Assembly: GCF_027924965.1 (NCBI RefSeq)
Contig: NZ_AP027056.1
Coordinates: forward strand, 434,001-498,000
DNA length: 64,000 nt
Direction: 5' to 3'
Source: Limnohabitans sp. TEGF004
GTDB taxonomy: Bacteria; Pseudomonadota; Gammaproteobacteria; Burkholderiales; Burkholderiaceae_C
Shown: piece by piece, positions 1 through 9,849 of the stretch
How the letters are laid out: each line of letters opens with the position of its first letter
Position numbering within the stretch: the stretch's first letter is position 1
Program-made: the position numbers and the translations under genes
The notes under the pieces: model-generated
Told to the model about the DNA's origin: nothing
Database searches by the model: none
What the model saw: only the letters and a program-made list of their open reading frames with translations

Positions 1-2118
1 AACCTGAGCTACGACCAAGTCAAAGCGTTCACCACCACGCAGTTGGCTGCGGTTGAAACAGCAGACATTGCGGTGTTGAATTCTGACCAAGTGTCTTCAC
101 TCAGCGCCACACAAGTGCAAGCCTTCACCACGGCACAAGTGGAGAAGCTCAGCACCGGCGTGATTGCTGGTTTGACGAACACCCAAGTCGATGCACTGAG
201 CACCGCGCAAGTGGTGGCGTTGACCACCACCCAAGTGGGCGCTCTGACAGCAGGTGCTGTGAAAGCACTGAGCTCAGGCCAAGTGGCTGCCCTGACCAAC
301 GGTCAGTTGGGCGCGTTGTCGACCACCCAAGTGCAAGCAATGGACGTGACCGATGTGGCCGCCATGAGCACCGCCCAAGTGAACGCCTTGAGCACCACAC
401 AAGTGGCTGCGTTGACCACTGGCCAAGTCGCAGGCTTGACCACCACGCAAGTGTCTAGCTTGGCTGATGCCAAGTTGCAAGCTGTGAGCACGGCGGGCAT
501 CGCTGCCTTGACGTCTGACCAAGTGGTCTCGTTGACCACGGGTCAAGTGGCTGCCATCACCACCACCCAGTTGCAAGCTTTGACAAATAGCAGTGTGAAT
601 GCACTGACCACCACGCAAGTGACGGCATTGGGTGCGACACAAGTGGCATCCTTGACCACCGGCACAGTGACTGCTTTGTCGTCTGACCAAATTGCTTCGT
701 TGACGACCACCCAAGTGGGCGCCTTGACCACCACGCAAGTGGCAGCCGTGAAGGCTGACCAAGTGGTCGCCTTGACCACGACCCAAGTGGCCAAACTCAG
801 CACCACCCAGTTGGGTGCGCTGACAGAAGCCAACGTGGCCAACTTGAGCACAGCACAAGTGGATGCGCTCAGCACCACGCAGCTGACCTCGTTGAGCACA
901 GGTCAAATTGACTCGCTCACCGCAGCTGTGGTGACCAGCTTGGCCACTGCCAAAGTGGCGGCCTTGACCACCACCCAAGTGACCGCGTTGAGCGCTGACC
1001 AAATGGGTGCCTTGTCCACCAGCGGCGCTGCAGCGCTGACCACCTCACAAGTGAAGGTCTTGGGTGCTGACCAGATTCGTGCCTTGAGCACCGCGTCTGT
1101 GGCTGCCTTGACCACCGGTCAAGTACAAGCCTTGACCACGGGTCAAGTGGCTGAGTTGACCAACACCACCGTGGCGTCGTTGACGACATCACAAGTGGCT
1201 GCCTTGAGCACCGGCCAAGTGCAGGTGTTGGCTGACTCGGTGGTCACAGGTTTGAGCACGGCACAACTGACCGCCTTGACCACTGCGCAAGTAGGTGCGT
1301 TGACCGCGTCGCAAGTGCGTGCCCTGAGCACCACTGAAGTGGCTGCCTTGACCACCAGCCAAGTGACGGCTCTTACTGCCACACAAGTGGGCGCGATGGA
1401 AACGGCTGACATGGTGGCTATGAGTACCGCGCAAGTGACAGCGCTGAACACCACACAGGTGTCCGCGTTGACCGCTGGCATGGTGACGGCCTTGAGCACT
1501 GCGCAAGTGGCTGCCTTGGGCACTGGCAACGTGTCTGCCTTGACTGATACCCAAGTGCGTGCGTTGACCACAGCCAGTGTGGCCGCCTTGAGCACGGCGC
1601 AAGTGGCTGTGTTGACCACCGGTCAGGTGTCTGCCTTGACGGCTGGCAGCATCGGCGCCTTGACCACCGCTCAGGTGGGTGCGTTGACAACATCTCAAGT
1701 GACTGCGTTGAGTAACGCCAATATCGTTGCTCTCAGTACGGCGCAAGTGGCTGCCTTGAGCACGGCACAAGTTGTGGCATTGACCACGGGTCAAATCCAA
1801 TCGATTGCCACCGATGATGTGCAAGCCTTGACGACCAGTGCGGTGGCTGCCTTGAGCACCACACAAATCCAAGCCTTGAGCACAGGTGCTGTCAATGCCT
1901 TGACCACAAGCCAAGTGACATCGTTGACCACCTCGCAGGTGGCCTCGCTGACCACGGGTGAAGTGGCTGCCTTGAACACCTCACAAGTGGCTGCGTTGAC
2001 CACTGGTCAGGTTCAGGCCTTGACGGTGTCTCAACTCACTTCGCTCAGCAACACGCAAGTGAGTGCCTTGACGACCACGCAGGTGGGTGCATTGACATCC
2101 ACCCAGCTGTTTGGCTTG
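1..2118 (+). repeat. 24-bp coding tandem repeat array (octapeptide units)
   Basis: The DNA repeats with a strict 24-bp period because each unit encodes one octad. Units are diverged from one another, so the period is conserved at protein level more than at DNA level. Octads lacking the central Gln recur about every 3.4 units. Confidence 0.9.
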
Positions 2119-2139
2119 GTGACTGCGGCCAACAATTAA
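1..2139 (+). CDS. Giant octapeptide-repeat protein A (5' partial)
   Basis: I do not recognise a named family. The reading frame is open from base 1, so the gene starts outside the window; 712 residues are visible. Almost the whole protein is an uninterrupted array of about 88 octads of the form L-T/S-T-x-Q-V-x-A. It is rich in Thr, Ser, Ala, Leu, Val and Gln, with no Cys or Trp and almost no Lys or Arg. It ends with a short non-repeat tail (LVTAANN). The design suggests an elongated secreted or surface solenoid, but no secretion signal is visible in this part. The next gene starts 48 bp downstream on the same strand and encodes the same repeat, so the two are probably co-transcribed. A TTG at 43 could be mistaken for a start, but the repeat continues unbroken upstream of it. 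Confidence 0.85.
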   Translation, partial: NLSYDQVKAFTTTQLAAVETADIAVLNSDQVSSLSATQVQAFTTAQVEKLSTGVIAGLTNTQVDALSTAQVVALTTTQVGALTAGAVKALSSGQVAALTNGQLGALSTTQVQAMDVTDVAAMSTAQVNALSTTQVAALTTGQVAGLTTTQVSSLADAKLQAVSTAGIAALTSDQVVSLTTGQVAAITTTQLQALTNSSVNALTTTQVTALGATQVASLTTGTVTALSSDQIASLTTTQVGALTTTQVAAVKADQVVALTTTQVAKLSTTQLGALTEANVANLSTAQVDALSTTQLTSLSTGQIDSLTAAVVTSLATAKVAALTTTQVTALSADQMGALSTSGAAALTTSQVKVLGADQIRALSTASVAALTTGQVQALTTGQVAELTNTTVASLTTSQVAALSTGQVQVLADSVVTGLSTAQLTALTTAQVGALTASQVRALSTTEVAALTTSQVTALTATQVGAMETADMVAMSTAQVTALNTTQVSALTAGMVTALSTAQVAALGTGNVSALTDTQVRALTTASVAALSTAQVAVLTTGQVSALTAGSIGALTTAQVGALTTSQVTALSNANIVALSTAQVAALSTAQVVALTTGQIQSIATDDVQALTTSAVAALSTTQIQALSTGAVNALTTSQVTSLTTSQVASLTTGEVAALNTSQVAALTTGQVQALTVSQLTSLSNTQVSALTTTQVGALTSTQLFGLVTAANN

Positions 2140-2187
2140 TCAGTAACTGTCTGACTTCGTAAAACAAATTTTTGAAAAGAGACCATC

Positions 2188-5100
2188 ATGACCAACTCTA
2201 TTAACAGCGTCACCAGCAGTTACTCGGCTCAAACCTATGCAGCAGTGGCACCGACGACCGCGGTGTCGTCATGGACGACTACTCAAATCGCAGCGATTAC
2301 GCCTTCAGATTTGTCATCGTTGAAGCCTGCCAGCATCACAGCCATGTCAACGGATCAAGTAAATGCTTTGTCGACAACGGTGTTTGCAGCGTTGACTGCT
2401 ACGCAAGTGCAAGCGCTAAGCAACACGCAAGTGGGCAGCTTGAGCACCTCCAATGTGGCAGCTTTGGGCTCTAGTCAGTTGAACGCACTCAAGGCGACGC
2501 AAATTACCTCGTTGTCGTCCACGCAAGTGAACTCGATTTCGACCGGCACCTTGTCGGCCATCAAAGGTTCGCAAGTGGCGTTGCTCAGCAGCACGCAAGT
2601 GGGTGCCATCACCACCGACCGCGTGGCAAGTTTGACGACTGCGCAAATTGCGTCCATGACCACAGACCAAATTGTGGGCTTGGTGGCAGCCCAGTTGGGT
2701 GCGATGGCCGACAAGGTTTCTGGCCTGACGGCCAACCAAGTGGCGGCTATTGAGACGGGCGACTTGACAGGACTCACAACGACACAGGTTGAATCTCTGA
2801 GCGCCACACAAGTCAAAGCACTGACCACCGCGCAATTAGAAAAGTTGTCGACAGCCCAGTTCTCGGCGATCACAGCGTCTGATTTGGTGTCACTCAACGC
2901 CACGCAAATGAAGTCACTCACCACAGCGCAAGTGGCTGGTATGACCACAGCGCAAGTTGCTGCATTGACCAAGGATGAAGTGGCTGGCTTTACCACCTCA
3001 CAAGTCCGAGCTTTGACCAGTTCACAAGTTCAGGCACTGACAACCGCTGCCTTGGTGTCATTCACAACAGCCCAAATTGGCGCCTTAGACACCACGCAAG
3101 TGAGCAAGCTCACCACATCGCAAGCCAGCGCACTAAGTGGTACGCAAGTGGCATCTTTGACCTCTTCGCAAGTCAATGCCTTGACCACCTCGCAAGTCGG
3201 CGCCTTGACAGCGACACAAGTCAAAGCCCTGACCACCAGCCAAGTCAGCGCCATGGGTACTACCCAGTTAGCCGCTTTGACCACTACACAAGTGGCAGGT
3301 ATGGACGTGGCCGATGTCGCCGCCTTGACTTCCACTCAAGCCAACGCCATGACGACCAGCCAAGTACAAGCTCTGACGGCTTCACAAGTCAAGCTGCTGT
3401 CCACAGCTACGGTGGCTGGTCTAAACACCACTCAAGCTACAGCACTGACCAGCACGCAAGTGGCTGCACTCAGCACAGGTCAAATCAACAGCCTGTCCAG
3501 CACTGCGGTGTCCAAACTCAGCACAGCGCAAGTGGCCGCGATGAACGTGCTGCAAGTGGCAGCTCTGAGCACCGGTGCTGTGAACGCCATGAGCACCTCA
3601 CAAGTACAAGCCTTGACGGCCAACCAAGTGAAGGCTTTGAGCACGGGCGCAGTGGCTGCCTTGACGACGTCTCAAGTGGGGGCGTTGACCACCGCGCAAG
3701 CGGCGGTGTTGTCAGCCAAAGCCGTTGGAGCCCTGAGCACAGCATCAGTCGCTGCTTTGACTTCCAGCCAAGTCAAGGCCATGACCAAAGAAGCAGTCAC
3801 AGCATTGACCACCGCCCAAGTGCAAGCCTTGTCCACCACCGCAGTGGCGGCATTGAGCAGCACGCAAGTGGCCACCCTCAGCTCGGCTGAAGTGGCTTTG
3901 CTCAGCACCGCACAAATCAAAGCTTTGGACACCGCGCAGGTGAAGGCTTTGGCGGCAGGAGGTTTGAGCAGTTTCAACACTGCACAAATGGCAGCCTTGA
4001 CCACAGGCCAAGTGGCTGCATTGACTGCAGCCCAAGTGAAGGTGTTGACCACCGCACAAGTGGCAGCCTTGGGCACGGACAATGTGAAAGCGTTGACCAC
4101 CACACAAGTGGCCGCCTTGAGCAACACGCAGCTCGGTGCATTGACCACCGCTGAGGCCACCAGCCTGAGCACCACACAACTCAAAGCCTTGAACGTCGGT
4201 CAAATCGGCGCACTCAGCACCACCGTGGTGGCCGCTTTGGGGACTGACCAAGTGAAAGCTTTGTCTGTGGATCAGTTCAAAGCCTTGACCACAGCTGCTG
4301 TGGCTGCTTTGACCACGGCGCAATCAGCCGTGATCACCACCGCCCAATTGGCAGCATTGAGCAAAGCGCAAGTCGGCGCCTTGACCACCGCGCAAGTGGG
4401 CGCCTTGACCACCGCCCAAGCAAAGGCATTGTCGGCATTGAGCTTGGCATCGTTGACCACGGGACAAGTCAAAGCCTTGGGCACCGCCGCCGTCAACGCC
4501 TTGGACGCCAAGCAAGTGGCTGCCTTGACCACCACACAAGTGGCCGCCTTGGGCACTGACCAAGTGAATGCCTTGTCTTCTACAGGCGTGCAAGCCTTGA
4601 CAGGCGCACAAGTGGGCGCCCTGAGCACCGCGCAAGTGGCCGCCATGACCACCACCACCATCCAAGCGCTGGAAAGTGCCGATGTGATTGCACTGACCAC
4701 CGCACAAATCAACGCGCTGACCAGCACGCAAGTGGGCGCACTGACCACCAGCCAAGTCAAAGCACTGGCTTTGGATGACGTGGCCAGCATGGGCACTACA
4801 CAACTCAAGGGTTTGAGCACCACGCAAATTGGTGCCATGACCGTGACGCAGCTCAATGCCTTGACCACCACCGAAGTGGCAGCCTTAGGCACCGACCAAG
4901 TGAAGGGTTTGAGCAAGACGCAAATCACAGGTTTGAGCGTGACCAACCTCAAAGCTTTTGGTACTGCACAAGTGGCGGCGTTGACCACCACGCAGCTCTC
5001 GGGCCTGAGTGACACACAAGCCAAAGCTTTGACCACTGCACAGGTGAGCGCCTTGGGCACTGACCAAGTACAAAGCTTGTCGGCCAGCACCATCAAGGCG

Positions 5101-6003
5101 CTGACAACCGGTCAAGTGGCTGCGCTCAGCACCGCTCAAGTGGCTGCATTGACAACTGGACAAGTGAAAGACTTGGCTAGCACCACAGTGGCCGCGCTCA
5201 GCTCGACCCAAGTGAATGCTTTGGGCTCAGCCCAAGTGGTCGCCTTGACCAAAGTGGCCGTGGCCGCATTGACCACAGGCCAAGTGGCTGGCATGAACAC
5301 TACGGTGTTGAAAGCCTTGACCACAGCCAGTGTGGCAGCCTTGACCAATGACCAAGTGAAAGCCTTGACCACAGCCAGCGTGGCAGCGATGACCACAGAC
5401 CAGGTGAAAGCTTTGGAGTCTGCTGACATTGCGGTGTTGAGCTCTTCGCAAGTGGGCGCGCTGACCACCACGCAAGTAGCTGTGTTGACGTCCACGCAAG
5501 TGAAGTCACTCAGCAGTGGTGCCTTGGCAGGATTGACGACAGGTACTGTGCAAACATTGACCAGCACTCAGCTGGGTGCTTTGCCAGCAGCTAGCGTGTC
5601 GGCCTTGTCTACAGCGCAAGTGGCTGCATTGACCACTTCGCAAGTGGCTGACTTGACGGCTGCTTTGGTGTCCGCGCTGACGACGAGCCAAGTGGGTGGC
5701 ATGACCACTTCTCAAGTGGCAGCCTTGACCACCGCTTCTGTGGTGGCATTGACTGCAACGCAAGTGGGCGCTATGGGTACCTCACAAGTGGCGGCTTTGA
5801 CTACATCGCAAGTCAAGGCGCTGGAGACGGCTGATATTGCAGCCTTGAGCACAGGTCAGGTGAAAGCTTTGACTACCTCACAAGTGGCGGCGATGGAAGT
5901 GGCCGACTTGAAGGCTTTGAGTGCTGATCAGGTCAATGCTTTGTCTGCTACGCAGATTGGAGCGTTGACTGGGGCTCAGTTGATTGGGTTAATGGGTAAG
6001 TAA
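2188..6003 (+). CDS. Giant octapeptide-repeat protein B
   Basis: Full-length protein of 1271 residues, family not recognised. The ATG follows a purine-rich AAAAGAGA. Residues 1-28 are a Ser/Thr/Ala-rich leader (MTNSINSVTSSYSAQ...) that resembles the leader of repeat protein C; it is not a Sec signal peptide because it has no basic N-region or hydrophobic core. From Trp29 about 153 octads of the type L-T-T-x-Q-V-x-A follow in near-perfect register, with one seven-residue unit (MADKVSG, near unit 18). Export without a Sec signal would fit a type I system, but no ABC/HlyD/TolC genes are in the window and no C-terminal RTX motif is visible. It lies directly downstream of repeat protein A and ends at a hairpin. 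Confidence 0.85.
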   Translation: MTNSINSVTSSYSAQTYAAVAPTTAVSSWTTTQIAAITPSDLSSLKPASITAMSTDQVNALSTTVFAALTATQVQALSNTQVGSLSTSNVAALGSSQLNALKATQITSLSSTQVNSISTGTLSAIKGSQVALLSSTQVGAITTDRVASLTTAQIASMTTDQIVGLVAAQLGAMADKVSGLTANQVAAIETGDLTGLTTTQVESLSATQVKALTTAQLEKLSTAQFSAITASDLVSLNATQMKSLTTAQVAGMTTAQVAALTKDEVAGFTTSQVRALTSSQVQALTTAALVSFTTAQIGALDTTQVSKLTTSQASALSGTQVASLTSSQVNALTTSQVGALTATQVKALTTSQVSAMGTTQLAALTTTQVAGMDVADVAALTSTQANAMTTSQVQALTASQVKLLSTATVAGLNTTQATALTSTQVAALSTGQINSLSSTAVSKLSTAQVAAMNVLQVAALSTGAVNAMSTSQVQALTANQVKALSTGAVAALTTSQVGALTTAQAAVLSAKAVGALSTASVAALTSSQVKAMTKEAVTALTTAQVQALSTTAVAALSSTQVATLSSAEVALLSTAQIKALDTAQVKALAAGGLSSFNTAQMAALTTGQVAALTAAQVKVLTTAQVAALGTDNVKALTTTQVAALSNTQLGALTTAEATSLSTTQLKALNVGQIGALSTTVVAALGTDQVKALSVDQFKALTTAAVAALTTAQSAVITTAQLAALSKAQVGALTTAQVGALTTAQAKALSALSLASLTTGQVKALGTAAVNALDAKQVAALTTTQVAALGTDQVNALSSTGVQALTGAQVGALSTAQVAAMTTTTIQALESADVIALTTAQINALTSTQVGALTTSQVKALALDDVASMGTTQLKGLSTTQIGAMTVTQLNALTTTEVAALGTDQVKGLSKTQITGLSVTNLKAFGTAQVAALTTTQLSGLSDTQAKALTTAQVSALGTDQVQSLSASTIKALTTGQVAALSTAQVAALTTGQVKDLASTTVAALSSTQVNALGSAQVVALTKVAVAALTTGQVAGMNTTVLKALTTASVAALTNDQVKALTTASVAAMTTDQVKALESADIAVLSSSQVGALTTTQVAVLTSTQVKSLSSGALAGLTTGTVQTLTSTQLGALPAASVSALSTAQVAALTTSQVADLTAALVSALTTSQVGGMTTSQVAALTTASVVALTATQVGAMGTSQVAALTTSQVKALETADIAALSTGQVKALTTSQVAAMEVADLKALSADQVNALSATQIGALTGAQLIGLMGK
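2272..5990 (+). repeat. 24-bp coding tandem repeat array (octapeptide units)
   Basis: About 153 consecutive 24-bp units encode the octads of repeat protein B. GCCTTGACCACC-like blocks recur many times. One unit, near the 18th, is a codon short; otherwise the phase is preserved. Confidence 0.9.
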
Positions 6004-6010
6004 AATCTCA

Positions 6011-6038
6011 TGCGAGGGCCTGATAACAGGTCCTCGCA
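6011..6038. terminator. Bidirectional hairpin between convergent genes
   Basis: Two 12-bp arms (TGCGAGGGCCTG and CAGGTCCTCGCA) pair around an ATAA loop with a single G-T wobble. The hairpin lies between the stop of repeat protein B and the stop of the convergent DUF707-like gene. There is no strong T-tract on either side, so intrinsic termination is plausible but not certain. Confidence 0.6.
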
Positions 6039-6055
6039 AGGAGTTATTGCAAACT

Positions 6056-6763
6056 TCAATTCAAATTGAGATTACTTACCTCAGCAAGTTCTTGATTCGC
6101 AGTTAGGCCGTTTTTAAATACGATTTGGTTTGATTCGATGGGCTTGCAGTGAAGAGCTGTGCTGCAATGAATAATAGCTGGCTCATTGAGTGAATTTTTT
6201 TTAATTAGGTAAGGCCATATGTAACAATCAATTCCCCATCCACTGTAATTCCAATAACCAAACTCCGAATACAATTTAAGCATCCGGTTAGAAAAGAATG
6301 GCATCATGACTTCAATCCATGGAGCTTTTTTTAATGTGTACTTAGGATCGTTTAGTGTATGAGGGTGTGAAAAGAAACTTGAATGGGATAGAGATGGTTG
6401 AAATAAGTCTAATTCGTACAAGTCACCTATTTCAAAGCATTTATTAATATCATCTACGGTCGTCCAAATATCTCCATTTAAAAATCCATAAACTTCATAT
6501 TTATCGCGAATGCTTTCTGTAAGCTTATATAGTGACTCGCCCCAAAATTCTGTGTTTATATTGATGTGAAATTTTGCATTCTTTTGCAACCCAGTTCTTG
6601 CTATGTTGCTCAGTGAATCTGAATATGAATATGTTGCTAAGTCAAATTCCATATTGCTGGATTCGCTGATCAAGCAATCCCACTTTTCTAGAGGAATAAC
6701 TAACAATCTGTTTCTTCGCCATTTTTTTTTATGGGTTATGCATGATTTAAAAATTGTATTCAT
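6056..6763 (-). CDS. DUF707-like putative glycosyltransferase
   Basis: A 235-residue protein. The segments EVMMPFFSNRM and SGWGIDCYIWPYL (roughly residues 150-190) resemble the conserved core of DUF707, a poorly characterised family with glycosyltransferase-like members. No signal peptide or membrane segment is visible. It is the last gene of a minus-strand group, starting 4 bp after the GT25 stop. The gene is much more AT-rich than the flanking repeat genes, which suggests recent acquisition. It probably helps build or modify a glycan together with the three transferases upstream; the substrate cannot be read from the sequence. The family call is by eye and should be treated as tentative. 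Confidence 0.5.
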   Translation of the reverse strand: MNTIFKSCITHKKKWRRNRLLVIPLEKWDCLISESSNMEFDLATYSYSDSLSNIARTGLQKNAKFHININTEFWGESLYKLTESIRDKYEVYGFLNGDIWTTVDDINKCFEIGDLYELDLFQPSLSHSSFFSHPHTLNDPKYTLKKAPWIEVMMPFFSNRMLKLYSEFGYWNYSGWGIDCYIWPYLIKKNSLNEPAIIHCSTALHCKPIESNQIVFKNGLTANQELAEVSNLNLN

Positions 6764-6767
6764 AGGA

Positions 6768-7580
6768 TTATTCTGGCGCGAGTTGCAAATTTCTCAAAGG
6801 TAAAAACTTTTTAGAGAAGTCAAAAGATATTCGACGTTGGCCAATTTCTTTTGATTTTTCGATGGCGTCTATCGGTCCATTTTCTTTGATATTTTTTAAA
6901 GAGATAAGGTGCCTGTATGTAATCCAATCGTTAATGAGCGGGTGTTGATCATTGCAGATGTTGCTTTTATTGTTTTCATCTGATGGATAGATAATTAAAG
7001 GTAGAATAATCTTCGCATTTATTTTCTTCTCATTTACTAAAGCGCATAAAATATTATCTATAGGTAAACCTAAAAAAATATTATTTTTTAATAATTCATG
7101 CACTTTTTTTATGTTTTTATAGTTCAGAATGTATCCGTGAGTCCCGTATATAGTTGTTTCATGATGAATGTCATGTATTTTTGGTATATTTACGGCAGAG
7201 TTATGCAATATGTTATTAATTGAAATCATATCGCCTACTTCGACGAACGTGCCATCTAAGTATATAATATCCCAATCCTCTTGGTAGTTTTTAATCAGGT
7301 CGTGGGCTAAATTTAGATTTTTGTCGAAGCAGCTGTCATCTTCGAGTATCAAGACTAGATCGTTTGTTACGTTATTGACATGATGTTCGATAATGCTAAG
7401 GTGACTCAGCCAGCATCCCCATTGTCCAAATGATAAATTTTTATTTTGAACTGGGTATTCCTGCCCATTAATTGCCGGAAATCTCTGTATATGAAATTCC
7501 AGCTCAGATCGTTGCAATGCGCCTTCAAATTGCAAGCGCCTTTCTACTGAGCGATCTAAGTTAATATAGTATCCAATCAT
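6768..7580 (-). CDS. Glycosyltransferase family 25 (LPS/LOS-type)
   Basis: A 270-residue protein with GT25 hallmarks: the N-terminal YYINLDRS block (residues 4-11), GCWLSH (55-60), which is the typical acceptor-side motif, and LEDD (79-82), the DxD-like nucleotide-sugar/metal motif. The family transfers galactose or related sugars onto lipooligosaccharide in pathogens; here the acceptor is unknown. It is cytoplasmic, with no signal peptide. Its ATG overlaps the stop of the GT41 gene by 4 bp (ATGA), so translation is coupled. Its strong AT bias, unlike the GC-rich genes further upstream, indicates horizontal acquisition or allele replacement. Confidence 0.85.
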   Translation of the reverse strand: MIGYYINLDRSVERRLQFEGALQRSELEFHIQRFPAINGQEYPVQNKNLSFGQWGCWLSHLSIIEHHVNNVTNDLVLILEDDSCFDKNLNLAHDLIKNYQEDWDIIYLDGTFVEVGDMISINNILHNSAVNIPKIHDIHHETTIYGTHGYILNYKNIKKVHELLKNNIFLGLPIDNILCALVNEKKINAKIILPLIIYPSDENNKSNICNDQHPLINDWITYRHLISLKNIKENGPIDAIEKSKEIGQRRISFDFSKKFLPLRNLQLAPE

Positions 7581-9832
7581 ATTTTTTCCCTTATTAAAGA
7601 AATAACTTTTTTTAGCTCAAGCGCTTGCTGAGCTGCACTTATTGGCCATTCGCTTGAGTCAAGCCGTTCTTGTAATTGTTTTTTAAGGTTCGAACGTAGA
7701 TTTGAATCATGTGCGATTTCTGCGATTTTTTCGTGATACTCCTGAAAGCTATAGCAAGCCAACTCAGGCATGCCCACGTCATGCAACAAACTAGCAGCCA
7801 CGCGTGAGGCAAAGCTGCCGCCGCACAGGCTAACCACGGGCAATCCAGAGCGCAGCGCATCGCCTGCGGTGGTGTGGCCGTTGTAGGGGAAGGTGTCAAT
7901 GAACACATCGGCCAAGCGGTAGCGGGCCAAGTGGTCTTCCACGCGCGGCAGGCGCGAGGCAAAGATGATGCGCTCGGGGTCCACGCCTTGTTCACGGGCG
8001 CTTTGGGTCAGGTTGGTGTGGGCGCCTTCGTTGAGCTTCATCAGCCACAGCACGCTGCCCGGCACTTCTTTGAGCAAGTCCATCCACACTTTGAAGAGTG
8101 GCGGGTTGATTTTGTAATCGTGGTTAAAGCTGCAAAACACCACGCCTTCTTCGGGCAAGCCAAAGTCTGATCGTTTGGGTGTTTCGGGCGACGGCACGAC
8201 CGAGTCATCACGTGGCAGGTAGCAGTGTGGCAACTTCAAAATCTTTTCGCCGTAGTGCTGCTCTAGCTCATCGGGAATGATGCGCGGGTCAGAAATCAAA
8301 TAGTCGATGTAGGGCAAGCCCAGCGTGCCGGGGAATCCTAAGTAGGTCACCTGTGCAGGGGCAGGGCGGTGGGCCAAGATGTCTAGGCGTGTGCCTTCGG
8401 TGTGGCCAGACAAATCGATGAGCACATCGATTTCCATCGCGCGCATGAGCTTGGCCACATCGAGGCTGGTCATGCCGTGGCAGTCGATGTAGTGGTCAAA
8501 GGCGCAGCGGTAGCGTTTCCACAAGTCGCTGTTGTCACTCACGCCCGTGAAGAAGCCGGTCAGCTCAAACTGTGATTTGTCGAATTGTTCAATCAAACCA
8601 ATGAGCAAGTAGCCCACAGGGTGCACGCGAAAGTCGGCAGACATAAAGCCCACGCGTTTTTTGCGGTGCTGGTAGGTCTCACCCTTCCACAGCGGGTTGG
8701 GCGAAGCTTGGTATTTGTCGGCGGCATACAGCTCGGCGCATTTGCGGATGATGGCTGCATCGTCGGTGATGGCCATGATGGTCAAGGGGCCGCAGGTCAG
8801 CTTGCCTGCTTCAATGCCCGCAATGATGCGTGCCTTCGATGCTTCAAAGTCGGTCCAGTCGCAGTTGCTCAGGCGCGCGCCCATGAGGTGGCCTTCGCCA
8901 TACGCATAGTCGGGTGCCACTTGCAATGCATGCGCAAAAGCGCGTGTTGCCAGTGTGTATTGTTTGTACTGGCCCAGCAGTTGGCCTTGGCCTTCTAAGG
9001 CGCGCACATGGTCTGGGTTGATGTCGGTGGCGGCGGTCAGGCACAGCAACGCGTCGTGGTGGCGGTTCATCGCTTGCAACAGGGCGGCCTTGTTGGTGTA
9101 GGCCTCCATGTAGTGCGGGTCAGCAGCAATGGCTTGGTCGTACACAGCCAGTGCGTCTTCGGCCAGCCCGAGGTCGTGCAAGGTTTTCGCTTTGGCGAAA
9201 TGGCCCAGTGGCAAATGAGGCGATGCCTCACAGGCTTGGCTAAAAAACGCCAACGCACTGGGTGAGTCCATTTGCGCAGAGCGTGCAACACCCAGCGAGT
9301 AAAGCGTTAAAAAGTTTTTGTCATCCAGCGCTAAGGCTTGGCGCAACAGTGCTTCAGCTTCGGCGTGCTGGCCAGCACCTTGCAGGGCAATGGCTTGAGT
9401 ATTGAATGCCACTACGTTTGGGTGGCTAGGCTTGGTGCCGCCACCGCCGTTGCTGGCGTGGGCCAAGCGCACGGTGTCCAGGTGGGCTTGTGCGCCGGGC
9501 AGTGTGGGCTCGACCTTCAAAGCTTTTTGCACTGCTTTGAGTGATTCGTCCATGCGTCCCAAGTTAAACAAGATGACCGAATAGGCCAAATGTGCTTGTG
9601 CAAATTTGGGTGAGCTAGCCACCACTTTTTCGATGTGGGCCAATGCTTCGGCAAAGTTACCTTGAGTCGATGCAATCGCGCTGAGCGAATACAGCGCCAC
9701 GGCGTTGTTGGCGTCTAGCTTCAGTGCCTGTGCAAACAAAGCTTTGGCTTCGTCGTTCTCGCCTGCGTGTTGATGCGCAATGGCTTTGTCCAGCAGGGCT
9801 TGCAGGTTGTTGCGGTTCGTGCGAGCGTTCAT
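7577..9832 (-). CDS. TPR + SPINDLY/O-GlcNAc transferase-like GT41 glycosyltransferase
   Basis: A 751-residue protein. Residues about 10-330 are tandem tetratricopeptide repeats (for example the blocks beginning LLDKAIAHQHAGENDEA and YSLSAIASTQGNFAEAL). The catalytic half starts near residue 390 (KRVGFMSADF), keeps the key His in HPVG (about residue 401), has LSGHTEGTRLD (about 475) and the C-terminal sugar-nucleotide block around PYNGHTTAGDALRSGLP. GT41 enzymes add GlcNAc or fucose to Ser/Thr of proteins; bacterial members are often found near flagellin genes. The last roughly 60-70 codons are AT-rich, unlike the rest, marking a composition boundary inside the gene. It is probably in an operon with the GT2 gene 17 bp upstream. 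Confidence 0.9.
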   Translation of the reverse strand: MNARTNRNNLQALLDKAIAHQHAGENDEAKALFAQALKLDANNAVALYSLSAIASTQGNFAEALAHIEKVVASSPKFAQAHLAYSVILFNLGRMDESLKAVQKALKVEPTLPGAQAHLDTVRLAHASNGGGGTKPSHPNVVAFNTQAIALQGAGQHAEAEALLRQALALDDKNFLTLYSLGVARSAQMDSPSALAFFSQACEASPHLPLGHFAKAKTLHDLGLAEDALAVYDQAIAADPHYMEAYTNKAALLQAMNRHHDALLCLTAATDINPDHVRALEGQGQLLGQYKQYTLATRAFAHALQVAPDYAYGEGHLMGARLSNCDWTDFEASKARIIAGIEAGKLTCGPLTIMAITDDAAIIRKCAELYAADKYQASPNPLWKGETYQHRKKRVGFMSADFRVHPVGYLLIGLIEQFDKSQFELTGFFTGVSDNSDLWKRYRCAFDHYIDCHGMTSLDVAKLMRAMEIDVLIDLSGHTEGTRLDILAHRPAPAQVTYLGFPGTLGLPYIDYLISDPRIIPDELEQHYGEKILKLPHCYLPRDDSVVPSPETPKRSDFGLPEEGVVFCSFNHDYKINPPLFKVWMDLLKEVPGSVLWLMKLNEGAHTNLTQSAREQGVDPERIIFASRLPRVEDHLARYRLADVFIDTFPYNGHTTAGDALRSGLPVVSLCGGSFASRVAASLLHDVGMPELACYSFQEYHEKIAEIAHDSNLRSNLKKQLQERLDSSEWPISAAQQALELKKVISLIREKI

Positions 9833-9849
9833 GTCTCAGATGTCCTTGT

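Noticed and set aside
274..1002. Long minus-strand open frame opposite repeat protein A
   Set aside because: Shadow of the 24-bp coding repeat: the low-complexity protein (His/Gly/Gln-rich) follows the same period, with no ribosome site.
43..2139. TTG at 43 as the start of repeat protein A
   Set aside because: The octad register continues unbroken to base 1, so the real start is outside the window.
2272..5990. Regular direct repeats that look like a CRISPR array
   Set aside because: The 24-bp period has no spacers and preserves a coding frame; no cas genes are near.
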